Shown here piece after piece: positions 1 through 5,305 of a stretch of DNA of 6,545 nt. Source of the stretch: an uncultured Eubacteriales bacterium (GTDB lineage: Bacteria; Bacillota; Clostridia; Christensenellales; Aristaeellaceae). Position 1 is the stretch's first letter, and each line of letters opens with the position of its first letter. The notes beneath the pieces were generated by a model. It did not search any database. It saw only the letters and a list, made by a program, of their open reading frames with translations, and was not told the DNA's origin. Made by a program: the position numbers and the translations under genes. The DNA lies in assembly GCA_900553295.1 (NCBI GenBank), contig USCR01000129.1, positions 1-6,545 on the forward strand, written 5' to 3'.

Positions 1-38
1 AACGGTTTTTCGGCGTGTCGTGCCGGTCTTTGAGTGTC

Positions 39-96
39 AAAACCCTTTGGGAAGCTTTGGAGGGCTGTGATCCTCCCAAGCTCCCCAAAGGGTTTT
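39..96. terminator. Strong 58-nt hairpin, probable bidirectional terminator
   Basis: The arms 39-63 and 72-96 pair at 23 of 25 positions; the two mismatches are 52/83 and 58/77, and the loop is 8 nt. The outer bases are AAAA on the left and TTTT on the right, so an RNA from either strand would end the stem in a short U run. It could stop the leftward metal operon, about 260 nt past the ATPase stop, as well as a rightward transcript from beyond the left edge. A small palindromic mobile repeat (MITE or REP-like) is the alternative. Confidence 0.55.
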
Positions 97-107
97 CTCA
101 ACTGTTT

Positions 108-137
108 CGGGGCCGCTTCCTTTGAGAAACGGCCCCG
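108..137. repeat. GC-rich inverted repeat (8-bp arms)
   Basis: CGGGGCCG at 108-115 is the exact reverse complement of CGGCCCCG at 130-137, with a 14-nt loop. An overlapping alternative pairing joins GTTTC with GAAAC (104-108 and 126-130). No U run follows on either strand, so it is not a standard intrinsic terminator. It lies only 11 nt from the larger hairpin at 39-96 and may belong to the same intergenic element. Confidence 0.4.
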
Positions 138-304
138 GGAAGGCATGAAACGGCGTGGCGATACGCTTCCTGTTCCGTGCGCCGTAAGCGGGCGGCGGCC
201 CGCCGGGACCCGTTTGAAACAGAGACGGGATAACACGCAGGCCGGGCAGCCTTTTCCGGTCCAGCTGCCTCGTGCCCGTTCCACGCGCTATGGCGCCTCT
301 CGCC

Positions 305-323
305 CGCCGCCGTTCAGGCGGCG
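305..323. repeat. GC-rich hairpin after the ATPase stop
   Basis: CGCCGCC (305-311) and GGCGGCG (317-323) form a perfect 7-bp stem with a GTTCA loop, about 32 nt past the stop codon of the leftward ATPase gene. There is no U tract on the minus strand after it. It may stabilise the 3' end of the mRNA or slow polymerase, but it does not look like a full intrinsic terminator. Confidence 0.35.
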
Positions 324-354
324 TGGGCGCATGCCCGCTTTTGCCGCGCCACGC

Positions 355-2358
355 TCAGACCTTTTTCACAAACAACGCCCGGATGGCATTGAAGACGGCC
401 AGGATCATGACGCCCACATCGGCAAAGACCGCAAGCCACATGTTGGCGAAACCGAACGCGACCAGCACAAGGCAGACCAGCTTCACGCCGATGGCCAACG
501 CGATGTTTTGATAGACGATGCGCAGGCACTTGCGGCTGATTTGAATCGCTTTGGCAATCTGCAACGGATCGTCATCCATGAGCACAACGTCCGCGGCCTC
601 GATGGCGGCGTCCGAGCCCATAGCGCCCATGGCAATGCCGATATCCGCCCGGCGCAGCACCGGGGCGTCGTTGATGCCGTCGCCTACAAAGGCCACCCTC
701 GCCTTCTCGCTGGTCTTGGCCTTCAGCAGTTCTTCCACCTTTTCCACCTTGTCGGCGGGCAGCAGCTGGCTGTACACCTGATCGATCCCCAGGGTTTCGG
801 CCACCTGGTCGGCAGCTTTCCGGGCGTCGCCGGTCAGCATGACGGTCTTGCGCACCCCCATCGCCTTCAGGGCCCGAATCGCCTCTGCGGAATGGGGCTT
901 CACCCGGTCGGAGATGAGGATGTGGCCCGCATAAGCGCCATTGATGGCCATGTGGATGATGGTGCCCGCGCTGTGGCAGGGGATATGCTCCACCCCCAGC
1001 CGTTCCATGAGCTTGTCGTTTCCCGCGGCCACCTCCACGCCGTCCACCTTGGCGATGACGCCATTGCCGCTGATCTCCTGAACGTCGGTAATCCGGCTGC
1101 GGTCGATTTCCCTGCCGTAGGCTTTCCTCAGACTCTTGCTGATGGGATGGGAGGAAGCGCTCTCGGCCAGGGCGGCGTACTCCACCAGCCTGGCCTCGTC
1201 CATCTCGTTGTGATGGATGCCGTTGACCTCAAACACGCCCTGCGTCAGGGTGCCGGTCTTGTCAAAGACAACCGTTCTGGTCTGGGACAGGATTTCCAGG
1301 TAATTGGAACCCTTGACCAGAATGCCGGCCTTGCTGGCGCCGCCGATGCCGGCGAAGAAGGACAGCGGAATGGAGATCACCAGAGCGCACGGGCAGCTGG
1401 CCACCAGGAACGTCAGGGCACGGTAGATCCAGGTTTCCCATCCGGCCTCCATTCCCAGCGCAAACATCCTCACAAGCGGCGGAACGACCGCCAGGGCCAG
1501 GGCGGCATAGCAGACCGCCGGAGTATAGATCCTGGCAAACCGGGAAATAAAGTCTTCGGATTTTGATTTGCGCGAGGAGGCGTTTTCCACCAGGTCCAGG
1601 ATTTTGGACACAGTGCTATCGCCAAACTCCTTGGTGGTCTTGATGCGCAGCAGGCCGGTCATGTTGATGCAGCCGCTGATGATCTCCTCCCCCGGCCTGA
1701 CCTCACGGGGCAGGCTTTCGCCGGTAAGGGCCGAGGTGTTCAGGGTGGAGCACCCCTCCACCACCGTGCCGTCGATGGGCACCTTTTCGCCGGGTTGCAC
1801 CACGATCACCGTGCCAATGCTGACCTCGTCCGGGTCCACCTGCTCCAGCTGGCCGTCCCGCTCGATGTTGGCATAGTCCGGACGGATATCCATCAGCTCG
1901 CTGATGTTCCGGCGGCTCTTGCCCACGGCATAGGACTGGAACCATTCGCCCACCTGATAGAACAGCATGACCGCAATGGCCTCCAGGTACTCTCCGTTCT
2001 CATACACGGCCAGAACCAGAGCGCCCAGTGTGGCCACGGCCATCAGGAAGTTTTCGTCAAAAACCCGACCGTTGCGAATGCCTTTGCAGGCCTTGCGCAG
2101 AATGTCATAACCGATAATCAGGTAATCCGCCAGGAAGAGGGCCAGACGAACCCAGCGGCCTGCCGCACCCAGCGGCTCAAAGGCGGCAGGGCCCAGCGTC
2201 TGCAGCGCCAGCAGCAGCACGGTGGCCGCCAGAATGCGCCACAGCATCACCTTCTGCTTGCGGGTCATCGCAGCGGAGGGACGCCTCCCGATGATCTGAA
2301 GCACCAAAGCGAGAAGCGCAACCACGATCAGCAGCGCATTGACAATGTATTCCTGCAT
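355..2358 (-). CDS. cadA: Heavy-metal (Zn/Cd/Pb) exporting P1B-2-type ATPase
   Basis: This 667-residue inner-membrane pump should export divalent soft metals by ATP hydrolysis. Visible P-type hallmarks, numbered from this start: TGE of the actuator domain at 212-214, the membrane metal-site CPC at 322-324, the phosphorylated Asp in DKTGT at 366, the HP pair at 404-405, TGDA near 509, and GDGIND at 559-564. A Lys at about 626 and an Asp at about 647 in the last two helices, together with CPC, match the P1B-2 (ZntA/CadA) class rather than the copper class. The protein starts almost directly with membrane helices and has no N-terminal HMA domain; a separate HMA protein is encoded 81 bp upstream. 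I chose ATG 2358 because AAAGGA (2367-2372) sits 8 nt before it; the ATG at 2376 lacks a site. The cadA label gives the class only; which metal is moved is not proven. Confidence 0.93.
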   Translation of the reverse strand: MQEYIVNALLIVVALLALVLQIIGRRPSAAMTRKQKVMLWRILAATVLLLALQTLGPAAFEPLGAAGRWVRLALFLADYLIIGYDILRKACKGIRNGRVFDENFLMAVATLGALVLAVYENGEYLEAIAVMLFYQVGEWFQSYAVGKSRRNISELMDIRPDYANIERDGQLEQVDPDEVSIGTVIVVQPGEKVPIDGTVVEGCSTLNTSALTGESLPREVRPGEEIISGCINMTGLLRIKTTKEFGDSTVSKILDLVENASSRKSKSEDFISRFARIYTPAVCYAALALAVVPPLVRMFALGMEAGWETWIYRALTFLVASCPCALVISIPLSFFAGIGGASKAGILVKGSNYLEILSQTRTVVFDKTGTLTQGVFEVNGIHHNEMDEARLVEYAALAESASSHPISKSLRKAYGREIDRSRITDVQEISGNGVIAKVDGVEVAAGNDKLMERLGVEHIPCHSAGTIIHMAINGAYAGHILISDRVKPHSAEAIRALKAMGVRKTVMLTGDARKAADQVAETLGIDQVYSQLLPADKVEKVEELLKAKTSEKARVAFVGDGINDAPVLRRADIGIAMGAMGSDAAIEAADVVLMDDDPLQIAKAIQISRKCLRIVYQNIALAIGVKLVCLVLVAFGFANMWLAVFADVGVMILAVFNAIRALFVKKV

Positions 2359-2366
2359 ATTAATGA

Positions 2367-2372
2367 TCCTTT
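2367..2372 (-). promoter_or_regulatory. Ribosome binding site that sets the ATPase start
   Basis: On the minus strand AAAGGA lies 8 nt before the ATG at 2358, the same spacing as for the other genes on this strand. The in-frame ATG at 2376 has only a CT-rich stretch before it, so the shorter reading is preferred. Confidence 0.6.
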
Positions 2373-2439
2373 CCATCTGAAGAAGAAGCGCCCTGCGGAC
2401 GGCCGCATGAAGAGCGCATTCTCCCGTGAGCCTGCAGCC

Positions 2440-2658
2440 TTACAGAAAGATCTCGCAGTCGGGCTCCACCTTTTTGCATGCCTTGACGACATTCTGCATG
2501 ACGCTTGCAGGTTCCATGCCCTCGTCAAATTCGACAATCATTTTTTGGGTCATAAAGTTGACAGTGGCCGTACGAACGCCGGAACTCTTGCGGGCGGCGT
2601 CTTCCATCAGGTTGGCGCAGTTGGCGCAATCCACTTCGATTTTATACGTCTTTTTCAT
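2440..2658 (-). CDS. Stand-alone HMA-domain metal-binding protein (metallochaperone-like)
   Basis: This 72-residue cytoplasmic protein is one HMA (heavy-metal-associated, ferredoxin-like) domain. The metal loop reads Asp10-Cys11-Ala-Asn-Cys14; an Asp before CxxC is typical of zinc/cadmium-type HMA domains such as that of ZntA. The usual Gly-Met before the loop is replaced by Glu-Val. The rest (VRTATVNF, then a strand ending in EFD) fits the family's beta-alpha-beta pattern. Two more Cys, 61 and 68, lie near the C-terminus and could add ligands. It probably passes metal to, or senses metal for, the ATPase encoded next on the same transcript, standing in for that pump's missing N-terminal domain. 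The frame stays open far upstream, but ATG 2658 has AGGAG (2667-2671) 8 nt before it, and the HMA fold begins exactly there. It is the first gene of the operon. Confidence 0.9.
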   Translation of the reverse strand: MKKTYKIEVDCANCANLMEDAARKSSGVRTATVNFMTQKMIVEFDEGMEPASVMQNVVKACKKVEPDCEIFL

Positions 2659-2666
2659 CCCCAGGG

Positions 2667-2674
2667 CTCCTCTC
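2667..2674 (-). promoter_or_regulatory. Ribosome binding site of the HMA gene
   Basis: GAGAGGAG on the minus strand ends 8 nt before the ATG at 2658. It settles the start, since the reading frame is open for over 450 nt upstream across the promoter and into the neighbouring gene. Confidence 0.7.
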
Positions 2675-2687
2675 TGACTGGTTTTCA

Positions 2688-2721
2688 ATATCACGATTAA
2701 ACAATCGTTTAATCGTGATAT
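2688..2721. promoter_or_regulatory. 34-bp palindromic operator at the metal-operon start point
   Basis: Perfect 15-bp arms, ATATCACGATTAAAC (2688-2702) and its complement (2707-2721), flank AATC. The site begins 1 nt past the -10 box and covers the expected transcription start, the ideal place for a repressor. The AT-rich core TTAAAC-N4-GTTTAA has the style of ArsR/SmtB-family operators, so the ArsR-type protein encoded at 4919-5305 is the obvious candidate. As RNA the same bases could form a hairpin in the 5' leader, but no U tract follows, so I favour an operator over a terminator. Confidence 0.8.
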
Positions 2722-2722
2722 C

Positions 2723-2751
2723 ATCATACGCAAAAACCTCCCGGTCGTCAA
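2723..2751 (-). promoter_or_regulatory. Sigma-A promoter of the HMA/ATPase operon
   Basis: On the minus strand TTGACG (2746-2751) and TATGAT (2723-2728) are separated by exactly 17 nt. Each box matches the consensus at five of six bases. Transcription should begin near 2716, inside the palindrome, leaving a leader of about 58 nt before the HMA gene. A promoter this strong would need repression, in line with the operator lying on it. Confidence 0.8.
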
Positions 2752-2771
2752 TGGCTGCCGGCAACATTCTC

Positions 2772-2806
2772 CCATTTGGGCAAAAGGTGCTTCCATTTGG
2801 GTAAAA
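2772..2806. repeat. Two 14-bp direct repeats, 21 bp apart, upstream of the metal promoter
   Basis: CCATTTGGGCAAAA (2772-2785) and CCATTTGGGTAAAA (2793-2806) differ at one base and are offset by 21 bp, two helical turns. The nearer copy ends 20 bp upstream of the -35 box. Tandem half-sites on one helix face at two-turn spacing are a known binding pattern of AraC-family activators, and an AraC-type gene is in the window. The link to that protein is inference; the repeat is seen directly. Confidence 0.6.
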
Positions 2807-2865
2807 AGCAAAGGAACCGGCCCCAAGCAAACCGGCGCGTTTTCTTCCCCGCAGCCGGCCCGGGC

Positions 2866-2896
2866 AAAAGGCCGGAACCGCCATGGCTCCGGCCTT
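2866..2896 (-). terminator. Intrinsic terminator of the radical SAM gene
   Basis: On the minus strand the stem AAGGCCGGA / TCCGGCCTT (plus-strand arms 2868-2876 and 2888-2896) has an 11-nt loop and runs directly into TTTT. It begins 3 nt after the stop codon. It should keep radical SAM transcription from running into the metal-operon promoter region 115 nt further on. Confidence 0.75.
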
Positions 2897-2899
2897 CCA

Positions 2900-3820
2900 T
2901 TATTCAGCTGCCTGCTTTCTTTGTCCGCTGTTTTCCGAGCCTCGAATCTCCTCGTGGTAGAAATAATCCACAAGAACGGGGTGCCCCGGCTCCGCCCGTC
3001 CATAGGGCAGTTCGTTATCCACAAAGGGACAGTTGTTTTCCCCGGCCAGCCGTTTTGCCTGGGCTTCCAGGCCGCGGAAATAGCTCCGGTCCCCTCTGTT
3101 GTAAATGGCATGATACAGAGGAAGCAGATGGGGATATTTTTCTGCGATATAGTCCAGAATGTTCTGCTTGAAACCGCCCCGCAGGTTCAGATTTTCCAGC
3201 CATACCAGATCGCACTGATCCTTTACCCGCTGAAAGATCGCCTCAAAATCCGTGATGCCGGGAAAGAGGGGGGAAATGAAGCAGACGGTGCGGATTCCCG
3301 CATCATAGACCTGTTTCATGGCGGCAATTCTGCGCTCGATGCTGACCGCCTTGTCCATATCCGCCCGGAAGCCCTCGTCCAGGGTATTGATGGACCAGGA
3401 GACCGTCACCCTTTCCATCTGGCTGAGCAGGTCAAGGTCGCGGAGCACAAGGTCTGACTTGGTGCAGATCAGGATTTCCGCCCCGCTGCCCAGGAGCTGC
3501 TCCAGGAGCTTTCGGGTGTTGCAAAACTGCGCTTCCTGGGGCAGATAGCCATCGGTCACCGAGCCGATGACCACCCGCTGTCCCGCATACTTCTTTGCGT
3601 TGCGGATCGGCGGCCAGTGCTTGACATCCAGAAACGTACCCCACGGCTCCCTGTGGCCGGTGAAGCGCTTCATGAAGGAGGCGTAGCAATACCGGCAGCC
3701 GTGCGTACACCCCACATAGGGATTGACGGAGTAGCCGCCTACAGGCAGGCTGGATTTGGTCATGATATTGTGCGTCTCTACCTCCTGAATCCGGAGGCTG
3801 TTTTCGGCGATTCCTGCCAT
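2900..3820 (-). CDS. Radical SAM protein of the SPL-like (COG1533) type, similar to 'mobile pair protein B'
   Basis: This 306-residue protein should hold a 4Fe-4S cluster and cleave S-adenosylmethionine to start radical chemistry; the substrate is unknown. The cluster motif is Cys38-x3-Cys42-x2-Cys45 in VGCTHGCRYCYA. It then shows the order seen in spore-photoproduct-lyase relatives: GSVTDGYLPQE with a following NTRKLLE, CTKSDLVLRDLDLL, and VTVSWSINTLDE. TDGY stands where many relatives have TDPY. The N-terminus (VETHNIMTKS, YSVNPYVGC) strongly recalls a family that NCBI names radical SAM mobile pair protein B, which occurs beside a second radical SAM protein in mobile DNA; that call is from memory. 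No partner is encoded here. The start is ATG 3820, with GGGAGGAG (3829-3836) 8 nt before it. An upstream in-frame ATG at 4000 would add about 60 residues of non-conserved, Arg/Gly/Pro-rich sequence. It is divergent from the HxlR-type gene. Confidence 0.88.
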   Translation of the reverse strand: MAGIAENSLRIQEVETHNIMTKSSLPVGGYSVNPYVGCTHGCRYCYASFMKRFTGHREPWGTFLDVKHWPPIRNAKKYAGQRVVIGSVTDGYLPQEAQFCNTRKLLEQLLGSGAEILICTKSDLVLRDLDLLSQMERVTVSWSINTLDEGFRADMDKAVSIERRIAAMKQVYDAGIRTVCFISPLFPGITDFEAIFQRVKDQCDLVWLENLNLRGGFKQNILDYIAEKYPHLLPLYHAIYNRGDRSYFRGLEAQAKRLAGENNCPFVDNELPYGRAEPGHPVLVDYFYHEEIRGSENSGQRKQAAE

Positions 3821-4123
3821 TTGCATTGCTCCTCCCATATCCGGCAACAAGCCGGTGTCTCTTCCGGACGTCTCCCGTGATCGGGAGCGGCTCTTCCCTG
3901 CATAAAAACCGGGATAGCAGGGCGTGGGCCCGGCCGGCCGGATTCCCCGCGGTTTGAACACGGCCTTTCGTATTTCGCGCCCGGTTTCGGCTCCGATCAC
4001 GTCCTTTTCATTCCAAGCCGGTCCGCCTGCCCCCGCCGCTCAGCATGGCGCAAAGGTCCCGTGGCAGCGTCCGCCACGAATGGGTACCCGCAGCGGAAAC
4101 CACCCAGTCCCGCGCATTTGGGC
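3821..4123. other. Divergent intergenic region with leader hairpins
   Basis: About 300 bases lie between the radical SAM start and the HxlR promoter. No gene is supportable. On the radical SAM side there are two small hairpins: CCGGC-AACAA-GCCGG (3841-3855) and CTCCCG-TGAT-CGGGAG (3872-3887). I could not find a convincing -35/-10 pair for the leftward gene, so its promoter remains unplaced. The sequence is GC-rich until about 4140, where it turns AT-rich at the HxlR control region. Confidence 0.5.
3829..3836 (-). promoter_or_regulatory. Ribosome binding site that sets the radical SAM start
   Basis: GGGAGGAG on the minus strand lies 8 nt before ATG 3820. The in-frame ATG at 3826 would be only about 2 nt from the site, and the one at 3838 lies upstream of it, so 3820 is the best start. 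Confidence 0.65.
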
Positions 4124-4152
4124 TTGACACGCGGATGCAGCATTCATATAGT
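4124..4152 (+). promoter_or_regulatory. Consensus sigma-A promoter of the HxlR-type gene
   Basis: TTGACA (4124-4129) is a perfect -35 box. After exactly 17 nt follows TATAGT (4147-4152), five of six to consensus. Transcription should start near 4159, giving a leader of about 80 nt that holds the palindrome at 4193-4211. Confidence 0.85.
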
Positions 4153-4192
4153 AAGTATACCAAGAATCAAAACGATTACAAGTACGCAAAAC

Positions 4193-4211
4193 TTTGATAC
4201 CTGGTATCAAA
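4193..4211. promoter_or_regulatory. 19-bp palindrome in the HxlR leader, probable operator
   Basis: TTTGATACC (4193-4201) and GGTATCAAA (4203-4211) are exact complements around one central T. It sits about 35 nt after the expected start point and 30 nt before the start codon. An AT-rich run with two AAGTA-type elements (AAGTATAC at 4153-4160, AAGTACGC at 4180-4187) lies just upstream. Most HxlR-family proteins control their own gene, so autoregulation through this site is likely but inferred. Confidence 0.6.
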
Positions 4212-4225
4212 AGGCATACCGGTGC

Positions 4226-4233
4226 AGGAGAGG
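4226..4233 (+). promoter_or_regulatory. Ribosome binding site that sets a GTG start
   Basis: AGGAGAGG lies 8 nt before GTG 4242, matching the spacing used elsewhere in the window. For ATG 4254 the same site would be 20 nt away. Confidence 0.6.
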
Positions 4234-4241
4234 CGGTTGCA

Positions 4242-4607
4242 GTGGACGAGGCCATGACGTACGAAGAATTTCAGGAAAAGGTAGGCGGCATCATCCTGAC
4301 GGCGAAGGGAAACTGTCCCGTCACGCCGGTGGTTCAGATGCTCCAGGGAAAATGGAAGCTCCAGATCCTCTACGAGCTGTGCATCCGGTCACCGATGCGG
4401 TTTGGCGAACTGAAGAAGGCGCTTACGCCCATCACCAACGCGATGCTCACCAACGCGCTGAAGGAGCTGGAGGCCGACGGCATTGTACATCGGGAGCCAT
4501 ACAGCGAGATTCCGCCTCGCGTGGAATACACCCTGACCCCAAAGGGCCGGGATCTGCTTCCGGTCTTTTATGCCATTTGCCAGTGGGGGATGAAGTACAT
4601 TCCCTGA
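4242..4607 (+). CDS. HxlR-family winged-helix transcriptional regulator
   Basis: This 121-residue DNA-binding protein is nearly all one HxlR domain. Family marks: the conserved Cys25 in CPVTP near the N-terminus, GKWKLQILYEL at 36-46, RFGELKK, the recognition helix around ITNAMLTNALKELEADGIV, and the wing with PPRVEYTLTPKGRDLLPV. Cys25 corresponds to the redox- or electrophile-sensing Cys of relatives such as YodB and HypR; a second Cys is at 47. Redox sensing is therefore plausible but not shown. I chose GTG 4242 because AGGAGAGG (4226-4233) ends 8 nt before it; ATG 4254 is the alternative and would remove only four residues. It is divergent from the radical SAM gene, which it may control along with itself. 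Confidence 0.9.
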   Translation: MDEAMTYEEFQEKVGGIILTAKGNCPVTPVVQMLQGKWKLQILYELCIRSPMRFGELKKALTPITNAMLTNALKELEADGIVHREPYSEIPPRVEYTLTPKGRDLLPVFYAICQWGMKYIP

Positions 4608-4864
4608 AGGGAAGCCCCTGCATCATGGGCATGGCCGGATGAAGCCAGGATTGGCTGGCGCTGCGCAAGGGGCTGCCGCTCCCCGGGCAAGCCCGTGCCG
4701 GTTTTTCCTCTCCGCAGCCATGGCCTGTTGCAGATGGCAGGATAAGCCGGACTTCCGGAACGTCTGGTGAATGGTTTCCCCTTGCGGCATTTCGGGCGCC
4801 CTGCCGGGTGGCCGGTTCCAGGGTGGCTTTGCTCTCCGCGCGGCCTCACAGGGACGCAAGCCGG
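4608..4864. other. Gene-free stretch between HxlR-type and ArsR-type genes
   Basis: No coding region is supportable here; the open frames are short, differ between strands and show no family motif. A small hairpin TTCCC-TGAA-GGGAA (4599-4612) overlaps the HxlR stop codon, and a weak terminator candidate lies at 4670-4706. If the radical SAM/HxlR pair was inserted into a metal locus, its right edge would lie in this stretch, but I see no inverted or direct repeat marking one. Confidence 0.45.
4670..4706 (+). terminator. Weak terminator candidate after the HxlR-type gene
   Basis: GGGCTGCC (4670-4677) can pair with GGCAAGCCC (4686-4694) with one bulged base, and TTTTT follows at 4702-4706. The T run is 7 nt from the stem, which is further than in a typical intrinsic terminator, so the call is tentative. 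Confidence 0.3.
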
Positions 4865-4893
4865 TTTTCATTCCTTCCGTTCCGTGGTATGAT
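4865..4893 (+). promoter_or_regulatory. Promoter of the arsR-araC operon (extended -10)
   Basis: TATGAT (4888-4893) is preceded by TGG, giving an extended -10 element. A weaker -35 box TTTTCA (4865-4870) lies 17 nt upstream. The start would be near 4900, so the leader is only about 20 nt. No copy of the 2688-2721 palindrome is visible here. Confidence 0.55.
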
Positions 4894-4918
4894 AGGCTCA
4901 GAACAGGAGGGACCCCTT

Positions 4919-5305
4919 ATGGAAGGCATCTCTTTACCGCATGACCATGGCCAGACGATGGAACAAGAGCTGGAACATATGCCCAGCACGGAAAACTTCC
5001 AGACGGTGGCGGATGTGTTCAAGCAACTGAGCGATGGAAGCCGCATCCGCATCTTCTGGCTGCTGTGCCATTGTGAGGAGTGCGTCATCAATCTCTCTGC
5101 CATGGTGCATATGAGCAGCCCGGCCGTCTCCCACCACCTCAGGCAGCTCAAAGCCGCCGGGCTGATCGTGAACCGGCGGGAAGGCAAGGAGGTCTACTAT
5201 ACCGCATCGTCAACCCCGCAGGCCCAGTCGCTTCACAAGATGATCGAGTATATGGTGGAAGTGACCTGCCCCTCTGAAAAAGCGCTGGGGGGTGGGCAGG
5301 AATGA
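4919..5305 (+). CDS. ArsR/SmtB-family metal-responsive repressor
   Basis: This 128-residue winged-helix protein should repress metal export genes and leave DNA when metal binds. The core runs from FKQLSDGSRIRIFWLL to the recognition helix around SSPAVSHHLRQLKAAGLI (67-84) and a wing with REGKEVYYT. Against the ELCVCDL metal box of CadC/ArsR the protein reads EECVINL: the first Cys is kept (Cys55) and the second is Ile57. Extra Cys lie just before it (Cys50, Cys52, with His51), and His8 and His10 lie in the N-terminal arm, so the metal site may be built differently. One further Cys is at 116. ATG 4919 follows AGGAGGG (4905-4911) by 7 nt. The gene overlaps the AraC-type gene by 4 bp. Its likely target is the operator at 2688-2721, 2.2 kb away. 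Confidence 0.92.
   Translation: MEGISLPHDHGQTMEQELEHMPSTENFQTVADVFKQLSDGSRIRIFWLLCHCEECVINLSAMVHMSSPAVSHHLRQLKAAGLIVNRREGKEVYYTASSTPQAQSLHKMIEYMVEVTCPSEKALGGGQE

Larger units (their letters stand above)
1..354. other. Gene-free stretch downstream of the metal ATPase
   Basis: I see no supportable gene here. The open frames that cross it on the plus strand run on antisense through the ATPase gene and resemble no family. The stretch instead holds a row of inverted repeats: 39-96, 108-137 and 305-323. That pattern fits a 3' intergenic region with terminators, or scars of small repeated elements, rather than coding DNA. Confidence 0.6.

Noticed and set aside
34..1566. A 510-codon open frame on the plus strand
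   Set aside because: It lies antisense to the ATPase gene, shows no family motif and is rich in His, Gly, Gln and Asp as expected from the mirror frame of a GC-rich gene.
1795..2700. A 301-codon open frame on the plus strand over the ATPase start, HMA gene and operator
   Set aside because: Antisense to two well-supported genes, crosses their promoter, and has no recognisable domain.
2688..2721. Reading the palindrome as an intrinsic terminator or riboswitch
   Set aside because: No U tract follows on the minus strand and it overlaps the expected start point of a strong promoter; an operator explains it better.
2772..2806. CRISPR-like repeat
   Set aside because: Only two 14-bp copies with a 7-nt gap; spacing and size do not fit a CRISPR array.
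2659..3111. N-terminal extension of the HMA protein to a start at 3111
   Set aside because: It would run through the operator, the promoter, a terminator and the end of the radical SAM gene; ATG 2658 has a good ribosome site at the right spacing.
3821..4000. Longer radical SAM protein starting at 4000
   Set aside because: The extra residues are Arg/Gly/Pro-rich without family similarity, and the strong ribosome site at 3829-3836 lies inside that extension, pointing to ATG 3820.
4061..4642. A 193-codon plus-strand frame overlapping the HxlR gene
   Set aside because: It is a different frame of the same DNA, lacks a ribosome site and any motif, and spans the HxlR promoter.
2866..4864. Insertion-sequence or transposon borders around the radical SAM/HxlR cassette
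   Set aside because: No transposase, integrase, terminal inverted repeat or target duplication was found by eye, so mobility remains an idea from family behaviour only.
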